A DNA stretch of 64,000 nucleotides from Clostridiales bacterium UBA7285 (GCA_002472145.1 DKRJ01000034.1:19746-83745), one strand, 5' to 3'. Shown: positions 33,996 to 42,940, counted from the stretch's first letter. A program made the numbers and translations. Notes: generated from the letters alone by a model not told the origin.

Positions 33996-34055
33996 ATCCA
34001 GGAAGAATAGATCCAGGAAGAGTAGATCCGGGAAGAATAGATCCGGGACGAGTAG
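33985..34055. repeat. 15-bp tandem repeats overlapping the rplI stop
   Basis: Four full units (33985, 34000, 34015, 34030) of approximately AGGAAGAATAGATCC, then a partial fifth. The rplI stop TAG is inside unit one. Because the unit is 15 bp, every later unit repeats a TAG in the same frame. Each unit also carries a GGAAGA purine block that resembles a ribosome site. Confidence 0.85.
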
Positions 34056-34087
34056 CTTTAATAAAGATAGGACGATAGGAGAAACAG

Positions 34088-35419
34088 ATGCCTGTAAGGA
34101 TACCCCCTCACGATAATGACGCCGAAAGATCACTTTTGGCGTGTATAATGCTTAATCCGAACGCGTTCGGCGACGTTGCCGGGATCGTGAGATCTTCAGA
34201 CTTTTACGACAAAGCGCATCAGGAGATCTTCGAGGCGATGTCAAAACTGGAACTCGAAGGCCAGCCGATCGACGCGGTCACGGTGGCGAACGAACTGAAA
34301 AAACGGGGCAGCCTTAAACTTGCGGGCGGCGCGCCATATCTCGCCGACCTTCTGACGGCGGTCGCTTCCACGGCAAACGCCGAGGGCTACGCTCATATCG
34401 TCGCCGAAAAAGCCCAGCTCAGGGAACTCATCCTGACAGCGGACGAGATAAGCGAGAGAAGCTATAAAGAACAGACAGACGCGCGCGAGATCATAGACGG
34501 AGCCGAGGAACGGATCTTCGACATAGCAAAGGAGCGCCAGTCGCGAGACTATTCTCCGGTCAAGGACGTATTCAAATCGAATCTCGACACCATCGACAGG
34601 ATATCGAAGGAAGGCGGCAGCGTAGGCGTACCTTCGGGCTTCAAAAAACTGGACGAGATCACGCACGGGTTCCAGAAATCCGCGCTCGTCATAGTCGCGG
34701 CACGACCGGCGATGGGAAAGTCGGCTTTTGCTCTCAACATCGCTCTCAACGCGGCGCGCGAGGCAGACGCGAGCGTCCTGATCTTCAACCTCGAAATGTC
34801 TAAGGAGCAGCTCGGCCAGAGGCTTTTATCCATGGCCGGCAACATCGAACTGGAAAAACTCGTCAGCGCTGATCTGGACGATGAAGATTTCAGCAAAATG
34901 ATGTACGTCATCGACGAGCTCTCGAAGAAAAGGATATATATCGACGACACATCAAGCATCAGTGTCATGGAGATCAAGAACAAGTGCCGCCGCCTGAAAG
35001 CGCAGCACGGGCTGGACCTGATTATCATCGACTACCTGCAGCTCATGGACGCACAGCTGAAAAACGGCAACCGCGAGCAGGAGGTAGCAAAGATCTCCAG
35101 AGAGATGAAACTCATCGCAAAGGAACTCGAATGCCCGGTCATCGTTTTGTCGCAGCTTTCCCGCAACCCGGAAAAGCGCGAGGATAAGAGGCCGCTTCTG
35201 GCGGACCTCAGAGAATCGGGTTCCCTGGAGCAGGACGCCGACATGGTAATATTCCTGTACCGCGACGAGTACTACACAGGCATGAAGAGCCAATCGCCGG
35301 GCGAGTGCGAAGTTATCGTCGCAAAAAACAGAAACGGACGCACGGCTAAGATCAGTCTGACGTGGGTGGCCCGCTACGCCCGGTTCAACGATCTTGCTAA
35401 AATCGAGCCGGATATCTGA
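34088..35419 (+). CDS. dnaB: Replicative DNA helicase, DnaB family
   Basis: 443 residues. Hexameric 5'-3' helicase of the replication fork (called DnaC in Bacillus). The N-terminal domain starts PPHDNDAERSLLACIMLNPN. The RecA-like motor has Walker A ARPAMGKSAFALN, Walker B LIIIDYLQLM and the arginine-finger region. The C-terminal segment LADLRESGSLEQDADMVIFL is diagnostic. It follows rplI by 92 nt filled with repeats and precedes the DnaD-type gene by 26 nt, putting helicase and loader-like gene side by side. Confidence 0.96.
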   Translation: MPVRIPPHDNDAERSLLACIMLNPNAFGDVAGIVRSSDFYDKAHQEIFEAMSKLELEGQPIDAVTVANELKKRGSLKLAGGAPYLADLLTAVASTANAEGYAHIVAEKAQLRELILTADEISERSYKEQTDAREIIDGAEERIFDIAKERQSRDYSPVKDVFKSNLDTIDRISKEGGSVGVPSGFKKLDEITHGFQKSALVIVAARPAMGKSAFALNIALNAAREADASVLIFNLEMSKEQLGQRLLSMAGNIELEKLVSADLDDEDFSKMMYVIDELSKKRIYIDDTSSISVMEIKNKCRRLKAQHGLDLIIIDYLQLMDAQLKNGNREQEVAKISREMKLIAKELECPVIVLSQLSRNPEKREDKRPLLADLRESGSLEQDADMVIFLYRDEYYTGMKSQSPGECEVIVAKNRNGRTAKISLTWVARYARFNDLAKIEPDI

Positions 35420-35445
35420 CATCCGGGAATGTTGAAATTTGAACG

Positions 35446-36867
35446 ATGAAATACTATAAATCGTCTAATTGCGATATATACTTGAACGACACTTCCGTCG
35501 AAAATATTTTCATCTGCGAGTTCATGCCGTCCGCCGAGGGCGATTTCGTAAAGGTCTACCTCTACGGCAGACTTCTGGCGGGCATCGGCAAAGAAGCAAC
35601 GATGAAAAAATTCGCGTCCCAGCTCGGCATATCCGAAAGCAGGGTGCTCGCCGCGTTCGAATACTGGGAGAAGAACGGCCTGATCAGGCGCGTCTACACT
35701 AAGGACGGCGGAGAGGATTTTGACATCGAGTACATGAGCATCAAAAACATGATGTACGGCTCTGGGTCGGAACCTGAGGACGACGAATCGCCTAATTACG
35801 ATGCGTTTGAAGATACCAACGCTTCGGCCGGCCGAAACGCGGCAGGCGGCGGCACCGCATCGCCTAATTACGATGCACCGAAGGACGACGACGGATCGTT
35901 CGATTACGATTCACACAGCCGCGCCGTCTCGGCGCACGGAAAGCGCGAGACCGACAGCCAGCAGGCGGAGCGCGACTTCATGGCCCTGCTGGAGATGAAA
36001 CTTTCCAGAACGCTTTCTTCGGGCGACATGGCCGCGGTGATCAGCTGGCAGAGAGATCTCGGGATACCTGACGAGGTCATAATGACGGCCGTCGAATACT
36101 GTGCCGGCATCGGCAAAACCATGACGCGCTACATAGGCAGGGTCCTGGAGAACTGGTCTCAGCAGGGGATCAGGACCCCGGAAGCCGCCCGCGCGTATAT
36201 CGAGGCCAACGACGCAAAGTACGGCAGATACCGCAGGGTGATGACTGCCCTCGGATTCAGCCGAAACGCGTCAGAGGAGGAAAAGCGCCTGATCGACGAG
36301 TGGTTCGACAAGCTCGGCTTCAACATGGATAAGGTCCTGGAGGCGTGCGGAACGACGGCGGCCATTTCGAACCCTAACGTAAAATACGTGAACAGCGTCC
36401 TGAACAACTGGAAAAAGGAAGCCGACGAAGGCGGACGCGGCGTCAACGACGAAAAACCTGTATCGATGGCGGTCCTGAACAAATACTACGATCACCTCAG
36501 GGCTAAAGCGAAGACCGAGCAGGAGCAGCGCCGCGCCGAAGTTTACGAGAAACTTCCTAAGGTAAAGAAGATAGATAATAGAATCAACAGGCTCGGGATA
36601 GAACTGTCGAGGGCTTTGATCACGAACAACTCCGACAGACCGCTCGCCGACCTTCAGGCGGAGCTGGAGAGACTGCGCGAGGAACGCGCCGTCCTGCTCA
36701 CGAGCAATAATTTTGATATGGACTATACTGATATAAAATATCTGTGCGACAAATGCAGCGACACCGGCGTCACCGACGCGGGAGTCAGATGCAGGTGCGT
36801 GGAACAGCGCATGGCGGAGGCCGCGGAATGGCAAAAACAGCAAAGAGGAAAAGACGGAAAAAAATAA
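35446..36867 (+). CDS. DnaD-domain replication protein with a DnaI/DnaC-type zinc domain at its C-terminus
   Basis: 473 residues. An N-terminal winged-helix-like part (about 1-105) is followed by an acidic linker with NYDA repeats. Two DnaD C-terminal domains follow, each ending in the Y-x3-(I/V)-x3-W motif (YIGRVLENW; YVNSVLNNW). Residues 337-455 then look like the helicase-binding N-terminus of clostridial DnaI/DnaC loaders: long helices and the cysteine pattern CDKCSDTGVTDAGVRCRC (Cys434, 437, 449, 451). The AAA+ ATPase that should follow is absent; the protein ends 22 residues later. Directly after dnaB, a role in helicase loading or primosome assembly is inferred. Confidence 0.75.
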   Translation: MKYYKSSNCDIYLNDTSVENIFICEFMPSAEGDFVKVYLYGRLLAGIGKEATMKKFASQLGISESRVLAAFEYWEKNGLIRRVYTKDGGEDFDIEYMSIKNMMYGSGSEPEDDESPNYDAFEDTNASAGRNAAGGGTASPNYDAPKDDDGSFDYDSHSRAVSAHGKRETDSQQAERDFMALLEMKLSRTLSSGDMAAVISWQRDLGIPDEVIMTAVEYCAGIGKTMTRYIGRVLENWSQQGIRTPEAARAYIEANDAKYGRYRRVMTALGFSRNASEEEKRLIDEWFDKLGFNMDKVLEACGTTAAISNPNVKYVNSVLNNWKKEADEGGRGVNDEKPVSMAVLNKYYDHLRAKAKTEQEQRRAEVYEKLPKVKKIDNRINRLGIELSRALITNNSDRPLADLQAELERLREERAVLLTSNNFDMDYTDIKYLCDKCSDTGVTDAGVRCRCVEQRMAEAAEWQKQQRGKDGKK

Positions 36868-37289
36868 ATTACGGGAGACTGTTCCTGACGTTGATCATCT
36901 GCGCGCTGCTCGTGGTTTGTTTTGTCACGCTCGGAAACATCCGCGAATTGTCAAAGGAGCGGAGCGACCTAGAGGCCGAGAACGAAAAACTCCAGGCGGA
37001 GAAAGAGCAGCTCGTCAACGAACTGGCCAACGTGCAGGATCTCGACTACATAGAAGAGCAGGCGCGCAAGCAGCTGAACATGATAAAACCGGGGGAGGTC
37101 CTCTACGTCATAGACGACAAAGACAAATCGTCGGATTCCGGCGGCACCTCGGGAACGGACGGCGGATCGGAATACGATAGCGGCTCCGGCAGCGGCGAAA
37201 GCTCATCGGCAGATCAGAGTTCCGGCTCCGGCAGCAGTTCGGAAGGCTCCGGATCCGGTTCGGAAGATTCCGGCTCCGGTTCGAACTGA
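36828..37289 (+). CDS. divIC: Septum formation initiator, FtsB/DivIC family, with Ser/Gly-rich tail
   Basis: 153 residues. A short basic cytoplasmic end (AKTAKRKRRKK) is followed by one transmembrane helix (LFLTLIICALLVVCFVTL), an extracellular coiled coil (RSDLEAENEKLQAEKEQLVN) and the family motif YIEEQARKQLNMIKPGE. The last ~50 residues are a low-complexity Ser/Gly/Asp/Glu tail not found in typical DivIC. Start at 36828 follows GGAGG, 40 nt inside the preceding gene. Expected partner of FtsL/DivIB at the division site. Confidence 0.87.
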   Translation: MAKTAKRKRRKKINYGRLFLTLIICALLVVCFVTLGNIRELSKERSDLEAENEKLQAEKEQLVNELANVQDLDYIEEQARKQLNMIKPGEVLYVIDDKDKSSDSGGTSGTDGGSEYDSGSGSGESSSADQSSGSGSSSEGSGSGSEDSGSGSN

Positions 37290-37314
37290 CGATCGACAGA
37301 GGATTTACCCTGAT

Positions 37315-37896
37315 ATGGATGGAAAACCGTATTTCAGACAAGTCATAGTCGTCGAGGGGCGTGACGATACTGCCGCGGTCCTGCGCGCCGTCGACGCAGC
37401 GACGATAGAGACGCACGGCTACGGGATATCCGCGGAAACGTGGAAGCGCCTCGAGGCCGCGTACGAAAAAAACGGGCTGATAATATTTACCGACCCGGAT
37501 CATGCCGGTGAGGAGATCAGGCGGCGAGTCGGCGAGAAATTTCCGCTCGCCGCTCACGCGTATCTTTCACGCTCCAGAGCGGAGAAAAAAGGCGACATAG
37601 GGATCGAAAACGCCCGCCCGGAAGACATAGCGGACGCCCTGCTCGCGGCGCACACGCCCGGGGGACCGGACGAAAGCGGTGCACCGGCCGCGGAACGCGT
37701 TGCGTGGGAAGACGTCATCCGCGCGGGACTTTCCGGGCGTCCGGACTCCGCGTCCAGACGGGAAAAAGTCGGCAGCGCGCTCGGCATCGGATACGCAAAC
37801 GCAAAGGCGATGCTCAGGCGCATGAACGCTCTCGGCGTGTCGAAGAGCGACTTTGAGGCAGCGCTCCGGGCGACGGACCGGGACGGATCCGAATAA
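37315..37896 (+). CDS. rnmV: Ribonuclease M5
   Basis: 193 residues. Toprim nuclease that matures 5S rRNA with help from L18. Toprim motifs are VVEGRDDTAAVLRAV near the N-terminus and IIFTDPDHAGEEIRR in the middle; the acidic metal ligands are present. C-terminal half ends with a family-like segment (KVGSALGIGYANAKAMLRRM). As in many Firmicutes it precedes rsmA. It has weak ribosome-site spacing. Confidence 0.9.
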   Translation: MDGKPYFRQVIVVEGRDDTAAVLRAVDAATIETHGYGISAETWKRLEAAYEKNGLIIFTDPDHAGEEIRRRVGEKFPLAAHAYLSRSRAEKKGDIGIENARPEDIADALLAAHTPGGPDESGAPAAERVAWEDVIRAGLSGRPDSASRREKVGSALGIGYANAKAMLRRMNALGVSKSDFEAALRATDRDGSE

Positions 37897-37898
37897 TA

Positions 37899-37962
37899 GG
37901 GAATCCTCATAAAGGGGAATCCTCATAAAGGGGAATCCTAATAAAGGGAAATCCTAATAAAG
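37899..37962. repeat. 16-bp tandem repeats after the rnmV stop
   Basis: Four units of GGGAATCCTCATAAAG (37899, 37915, 37931, 37947; the last two have small changes), beginning 2 nt after the rnmV stop TAA. They fill the gap to rsmA. A second, shorter repetition (GACTATACAGACTACACAGA) follows up to the rsmA start. Confidence 0.85.
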
Positions 37963-38001
37963 GGAAAACGAACTAAACTGACTATACAGACTACACAGAC
38001 T

Positions 38002-38874
38002 ATGGAATTAGACCTCTGCTCCCCCGAAACGATCAAACGCATACGCAGGCAGTACGACTTCCGGAACGCAAAAAGCCTCGGACAGAACTTCCTCACCGAC
38101 CGTGCGGTCGTCTCCGGGATCGTCCGCGGAGCCGGGATCGGCGGGGATGATTTTGTCGTCGAGATAGGCCCCGGAATAGGGGCGCTCACGCGGGAAGCGG
38201 CGGAGCACGCGGCAGAGGTTGCGGCGGTCGAGATAGACGAGCGGCTCATCCCGATACTCGAGGCGAACCTGTCGGACTTTGACAACGTAAAGATAATAAA
38301 CGGCGACATCCTGAAGACTGATATCGACGCGCTCGCGGCGTCGGAAGGGTATAACGGGCCAGAACACGTAAAGATAATCGGCAACCTGCCATACTATATC
38401 ACGACCCCGGTGCTGATGAGCCTGCTGAAGAAGCGCGTCGCGGCCGAGAGCATCACGGCCATGATGCAGAAGGAAGTCGCCGACCGCATCGGTGCCTCAG
38501 CCGGAACTAAAGAGTACGGAGCGCTCACGATAGCCGTCGGGTACTACTGCGACACGGTCAGGATCCTCGATGTGCCGCGGACGTCCTTCATGCCGCAGCC
38601 TAAGGTCGACTCCGTCGTTCTCAGGCTCGACGTAAAAAAAGAAAAAAGCGTGGAAGTCGCCGACGAAGAACTCTTCTTCGCGTGCGTGCGCGCGGGATTC
38701 TCGCAGAGGCGCAAGACGCTTTCAAACTCGCTGAAGAGTGTTTTGCCGACCTCGGAGACGCCGGCTTCGTTTCTGGAGAACCTGGGGATCGACCCGCGGC
38801 GCAGAGCCGAGACCCTGACGATAGAGGATTTTGCCTCGATAGCGAACGCCGTTTACGAAGCGGAGAACGCCTGA
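38002..38874 (+). CDS. rsmA: 16S rRNA dimethyladenosine transferase RsmA (KsgA)
   Basis: 290 residues. Dimethylates A1518 and A1519 of 16S rRNA. N-terminal KSLGQNFLTDRAVVSGIV, SAM loop VEIGPGIGALT and catalytic NLPYYITTPVLM are intact; the C-terminal helical domain has FSQRRKTLSNSLK. No clear ribosome site precedes the ATG, which is reached through repeat sequence, so expression may depend on readthrough from rnmV. Confidence 0.95.
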   Translation: MELDLCSPETIKRIRRQYDFRNAKSLGQNFLTDRAVVSGIVRGAGIGGDDFVVEIGPGIGALTREAAEHAAEVAAVEIDERLIPILEANLSDFDNVKIINGDILKTDIDALAASEGYNGPEHVKIIGNLPYYITTPVLMSLLKKRVAAESITAMMQKEVADRIGASAGTKEYGALTIAVGYYCDTVRILDVPRTSFMPQPKVDSVVLRLDVKKEKSVEVADEELFFACVRAGFSQRRKTLSNSLKSVLPTSETPASFLENLGIDPRRRAETLTIEDFASIANAVYEAENA

Positions 38875-38940
38875 GATCCTGGCGCGGTCAAAGCCGGAAG
38901 CGATCAGAGCCGGACGCGGTGAGATCCGGAAGCAACTGAA

Positions 38941-40992
38941 ATGTCAAAACTTTACGATTACTATAAAACTCATATCAACAACGGGATATTAGGGTGCGTA
39001 GAACTCGCATTCATGCTCGAACTCTTCATCGAGATCTTCGCCCGCAAGGGACTGACAGGCGTTTTCTTCATGTTCCAGCACCCGCTGATTTTCTTTGATA
39101 ATGTTTTGATCATACTTTCAACGCTCGCCGTCGGGTGCCTTTTCAAGAAGCGCAACTTCTACATCGGCCTCGTCTCGGCAGTCTGGGCGGGCATAGGCGT
39201 GACGAACGGCGTCATCCTGATGGAGCGCATGACACCTTTCACCGTAAAGGACATCGCATCGATAACGGACGCCGCCACGATCCTCACGAACTATTTCAAC
39301 AAACCGGAGCTTTTCCTCATAGCGACGTTCCTCGTCTTCATCGGAGCAATGACGGCGTATGCCTACATTAATTCCAAGGTCAGGCCGCGCACGAAGGTCT
39401 TCCGCGGTACGGTTGTCACGGTCGCTGTGATCATCTCGCTCACGATCGGTTCCACGTACGGGCTCATCAAAACAGGCGGCCTGCAGACGTTCTTCGGCAA
39501 CCTGGCATACGGGTACCGCGACTGCGGACTCCCGTACTGCTTCCTGAACACGTGGTTTAACACCGGCATCAAGCGGCCGGCAGACTACTCGGAAGAGGCC
39601 GTTAAGGCCCTGCTCCCGGAGGAGCATACCGATAAGAACGGCTGCGAGGTCATCGAGACGGGCGACGAGGACGAAAATTACCCGAACATCATATTCCTGC
39701 AGCTTGAGTCATTTACGGACCCGGAACTTTTCAACAACGTCGAACTTTCCGAAGACGCGATGCCATATTTCCGCAGTCTCGAAGAGGAATGTTCGTCGGG
39801 ATACCTGACCGTACCGGCGTGCGGCGCGGGGACGGCAAACACGGAATTCGAAGTGATGACAGGGCTTTCGGCGAGGTTCTTCGGACCGGGCGAATACCCG
39901 TTTAAATCCATACTCCGCAGAGAACCGGCGGAAAGCGCGGCATTCGACCTGAAATCGCTCGGCTTCGGGACCCACGCGATACACGACCACAGGGCGTTCT
40001 TCTACAACAGGAACGAAGTCTTTGCGAACATAGGCTACGACACGTTCACGTCGGTCGAGTACATGAGCGACGTCGAGAAAACGCCTAAAAACTGGGCTAA
40101 AGACAAGATCCTCACCGAGCATATTTTTGACGCGCTCGAATCGACCGAGTCGAGAGACTACATTTATACGATCTCCGTCCAGGGACACGGGAAATATCCC
40201 GACGAGCAGCTGATCCGGGACCCTGACGTCGCCGTCACCAAAGCCCCGAGCGTGGAACTGAAGTGGAAATACGAATATTACGTCAATCAGGTCTATGAGA
40301 TGGACGAGTTCGTAAAGGAACTGACGCAGAGGCTGGAGGAATACGACGAGCCGGTCATCCTCGTCATGTACGGAGACCATATCCCGGCGCTTGAGATTAC
40401 GGAGGAAACGTACGGGCGCGGCCTGTATGAGACGCCGTACGTGATCTGGACGAACTACGACAGCGGCATGGAGGAGACCGACAAAGACATAAACGCGTAC
40501 GAGTTGACCGCCTACGTCTTCGACAGGCTGGGGATCCACACCGGCACAGTCTTCACATACCAGCAGGCTCATTCCGACGTAAACGGAACGTCCGCCGCCG
40601 ATTCCTCGAGTTCTCAGCCGTCCTCCTCCGAATCCTCCGATCCCGAATATTCCGAGTATCTCGCCGGCCTGAAGATGATCGGGTACGATATGCTCTACGG
40701 CAGGCGGTACGTGTACGGCGGGGAATGTCCGTTCGAGACGACCGACATGAAGATGGGAGTCAAGCAGGTAAAGATCTTCCGCGTGATAGAGGTCCGCGGC
40801 AAATACTACATCAAAGGCGAGAACTTCACGGAGTACAGCAAAGTCACGCTGCGCGGCCAGACGCTGTCGACCATATATCTTTCCCCGAACCTGCTCGGGC
40901 TGGAGGAGGAAGTCGACCCGGATGACGTAAAAGACATGAAGGTCAGCCAGATAGACCCGACGAACAAAGAGATAATCAGTTCTACGGAATAG
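38941..40992 (+). CDS. LtaS-like membrane sulfatase (phosphoglycerol transferase family)
   Basis: 683 residues. About five N-terminal transmembrane helices (to about 185) anchor an extracellular alkaline-phosphatase-fold domain. Catalytic features: NIIFLQLESFTDP, the nucleophile threonine in ACGAGTANTEFEVMTGLSAR, HDHRAFFYNR, and metal ligands in GDHIPALE. Family enzymes polymerise glycerol phosphate or modify related glycopolymers. A Ser-rich linker (SSSSQPSSSESSD) leads to an extra C-terminal module with KGENFTEYSKVTLRGQ, which looks like an IPT/TIG-type Ig fold. Whether it makes true lipoteichoic acid is not visible. Confidence 0.87.
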   Translation: MSKLYDYYKTHINNGILGCVELAFMLELFIEIFARKGLTGVFFMFQHPLIFFDNVLIILSTLAVGCLFKKRNFYIGLVSAVWAGIGVTNGVILMERMTPFTVKDIASITDAATILTNYFNKPELFLIATFLVFIGAMTAYAYINSKVRPRTKVFRGTVVTVAVIISLTIGSTYGLIKTGGLQTFFGNLAYGYRDCGLPYCFLNTWFNTGIKRPADYSEEAVKALLPEEHTDKNGCEVIETGDEDENYPNIIFLQLESFTDPELFNNVELSEDAMPYFRSLEEECSSGYLTVPACGAGTANTEFEVMTGLSARFFGPGEYPFKSILRREPAESAAFDLKSLGFGTHAIHDHRAFFYNRNEVFANIGYDTFTSVEYMSDVEKTPKNWAKDKILTEHIFDALESTESRDYIYTISVQGHGKYPDEQLIRDPDVAVTKAPSVELKWKYEYYVNQVYEMDEFVKELTQRLEEYDEPVILVMYGDHIPALEITEETYGRGLYETPYVIWTNYDSGMEETDKDINAYELTAYVFDRLGIHTGTVFTYQQAHSDVNGTSAADSSSSQPSSSESSDPEYSEYLAGLKMIGYDMLYGRRYVYGGECPFETTDMKMGVKQVKIFRVIEVRGKYYIKGENFTEYSKVTLRGQTLSTIYLSPNLLGLEEEVDPDDVKDMKVSQIDPTNKEIISSTE

Positions 40993-41076
40993 CCTCCGGC
41001 GGCCGCGCGGGAACGCCCGGGACGCGGATATGCCGGGGCAGGCATATCGGCAAAGACCGAGGGCAGGGAGGAAGCA

Positions 41077-41652
41077 ATGGATAAGACATCGGAATACAGC
41101 AAAGACGGAAGAAGCATAACGACGGAGAGGCTCCTTCTCAGGCGCTTTTCGGAAGACGACGCGCAGGAGGTCTTCGAACTGGCGAAAGACCCCGACGTCG
41201 GGCCTCGCGCGGGCTGGAACCCGCACGAGAATATCGAAGAGACCCTGACGGTGCTGAGGAATATCATTATGCCGTCCGACGCCTTTGCCATAACGCTTAA
41301 GGACAGCGGAAAGGTCATAGGCGACATCGCCATAGAAGAAGACAGGTACAGACCGGACGCAGACAGCGGCGAACTCGGCTACTGGCTCGGAAAGGAATAC
41401 TGGGGGAAAGGCTATATGACCGAAGCCGCCCGCGCCGTGATCGACTACGCTTTCGGCGAAAAAGGCCTCTCGATGCTGGGCATCTGCACCAGCCCGGTGA
41501 ACAGCAGGTCGCAGAGGGTAATAGAAAAGTGCGGCTTCGTCTACGAAGGGACGATCCGCCGCACTTATAAGATTTATGATGGCACGCTCAGAGATTCGCG
41601 CGTCTATTCTATGACAAAGGAAGAGTACGAATTGCTCCGCGAAAAATGGTAA
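41077..41652 (+). CDS. GNAT-family N-acetyltransferase, RimJ/RimL type
   Basis: 191 residues. ITTERLLLRRFSEDDAQEVF is the usual opening of RimJ/RimL-like acetyltransferases. The acetyl-CoA loop is seen around GELGYWLGKEYWGKGYMTEA, then SRSQRVIEKCGFVYEG. Substrate (protein N-terminus, antibiotic or small molecule) cannot be told. It follows the sulfatase by 84 nt with GGGAGG upstream. Confidence 0.85.
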   Translation: MDKTSEYSKDGRSITTERLLLRRFSEDDAQEVFELAKDPDVGPRAGWNPHENIEETLTVLRNIIMPSDAFAITLKDSGKVIGDIAIEEDRYRPDADSGELGYWLGKEYWGKGYMTEAARAVIDYAFGEKGLSMLGICTSPVNSRSQRVIEKCGFVYEGTIRRTYKIYDGTLRDSRVYSMTKEEYELLREKW

Positions 41653-41730
41653 ACGCCCGTGGCGCGGCAGAGGAGCCGGGTGAGCGTGGCGCGCGCGGGA
41701 ACGGTAAACTCTGCCCTCGCGGCAGATGCT

Positions 41731-42777
41731 CTAATGCAGGAGCCCCGCGCGGATAAGCGTCGCCAGTTCGTCCAGCGTCAGCTTCTTCATGGAGCAGTTG
41801 CCGATGCGCTCCGGAACGATCATCGCGATCATGCCGTCATAGATTTTTTTGTCCATGTAGGCGAGGCGGATCAGTTCCTCAGGGTCATAGCGGAGCGAGA
41901 CGTCAAATCCGAACGATTCGAGTATGTCGGAGAGTTCGCCGCTGATGTCGTTGGATGTGAGGCCGATGCGGAAAGCGCCCAGCGACTCGGCGACCATGCC
42001 CTTTGCAACGGCAGCGCCGTGCGTGACGTTATAAGCTGAGATCTTTTCGATGCCGTGGCCGATGGTGTGGCCGAAGTTAAGCATCTGGCGGACGCCCAGG
42101 CCGCGCTCGTCAGCCTCGACGAGAGATTTTTTGATAGAGACGCAGCGGGAAATGGCGTTTTCGCAATCGTTCTCGCGGAGTTTGCCGATGATCCCCTCGT
42201 CGGCGAGGACGGCGCACTTCACGGCCTCGGAATAGCCGTCGCGGATGCGCTCCTCCGTAAGGGTCGAGAGGACGTCCGGGTCGATCAGGACGAGAGACGG
42301 CTCCCAGTAGAGCCCGGCCAGGTTCTTGCCATTGAGAAGGTTGACGCCCGTTTTGCCGCCGACGGCCGTGTCGATGGATGCCTGGAACGTCGTCGGAACG
42401 ATCACGTAGTTGATGCCGCGCATGTACGTGCCCGCGACGAAACCGGCGATGTCGATGACGACTCCGCCCCCCAGAGCGAGGATCAGGTCGCTGCGGGTGA
42501 TGCTTTCGTCGGCCAGCGCGTCGATGATGTTGCCGTATGTGGTGAGATTCTTCGAATGTTCGCCGCACGGGAAAATTATCTTAGTCGTGCTGAACCCGGC
42601 TCTGGTCAGGGCATCCGAGACTTCGGCCTCGTACAGGCCGTTCACGGTGTTGTCGGTGATGATGCAGACCTTGCGCGGAGTGAAGCGCGAGGCGAGTTCT
42701 TTCCCGACGTCGGCGAGCAGCCCTTTGCCGATCAGGACGTCGTATGAAACTGATGCGTTAATCGTATATTTGATCAT
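41731..42777 (-). CDS. aroB: 3-dehydroquinate synthase
   Basis: 348 residues. Second step of the shikimate pathway: DAHP to 3-dehydroquinate, using NAD and a divalent metal. Conserved blocks include LALGGGVVIDIAGFVAGTYM, TAVGGKTGVNLLNGKN, and metal ligands in GYSEAVK, NFGHTIGH and THGAAVAKG. It is the only minus-strand chromosomal core gene in this stretch and stands apart from other aro genes. No ribosome site precedes the ATG at 42777, and a -10-like element ends 6 nt before it, so the mRNA may be leaderless. Confidence 0.94.
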   Translation of the reverse strand: MIKYTINASVSYDVLIGKGLLADVGKELASRFTPRKVCIITDNTVNGLYEAEVSDALTRAGFSTTKIIFPCGEHSKNLTTYGNIIDALADESITRSDLILALGGGVVIDIAGFVAGTYMRGINYVIVPTTFQASIDTAVGGKTGVNLLNGKNLAGLYWEPSLVLIDPDVLSTLTEERIRDGYSEAVKCAVLADEGIIGKLRENDCENAISRCVSIKKSLVEADERGLGVRQMLNFGHTIGHGIEKISAYNVTHGAAVAKGMVAESLGAFRIGLTSNDISGELSDILESFGFDVSLRYDPEELIRLAYMDKKIYDGMIAMIVPERIGNCSMKKLTLDELATLIRAGLLH

Positions 42778-42778
42778 A

Positions 42779-42795
42779 TTGTGATTGTATCACAA
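42779..42795 (-). promoter_or_regulatory. Dyad and extended -10 immediately upstream of aroB
   Basis: TTGTGATTGTATCACAA is an inverted repeat with 7-bp arms and a 3-bp centre. On the minus strand it contains TGATACAAT, an extended -10 element (TGn plus TACAAT). The A of the aroB ATG falls at the expected +1. A repressor bound to the dyad would cover the -10 box. Confidence 0.5.
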
Positions 42796-42852
42796 AACAA
42801 GCCCGGCGCGGCGCAAAATATATCGTGTCCATCGGGGCCCGGTCGGCACGGA

Positions 42853-42940
42853 TGCCGGAGAAACAGCCTGGCAGGCGCAGTGTGCGCGTCTGCCGGAGAA
42901 ACAGCCTGGCCGGCGCAGCGTTCGCGCCTGCCGGAGAAAT
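42853..42940. repeat. 38-bp tandem repeat upstream of the DUF218 gene
   Basis: Two 38-bp copies (42853-42890, 42891-42928) and the first 12 bp of a third, each starting TGCCGGAGAAACAGCC. They lie between the aroB promoter and the DUF218 start. The frame through them is open but basic and unlikely to be protein. Confidence 0.75.

Noticed and set aside
37899..37962. Possible small CRISPR array
   Set aside because: The 16-bp units are directly tandem with no unique spacers, and no cas genes are present.
39709..41226. Minus-strand open frame of about 500 codons opposite the LtaS-like gene
   Set aside because: The sense gene has clear catalytic motifs; the antisense product is Arg/Val-rich with no domain.
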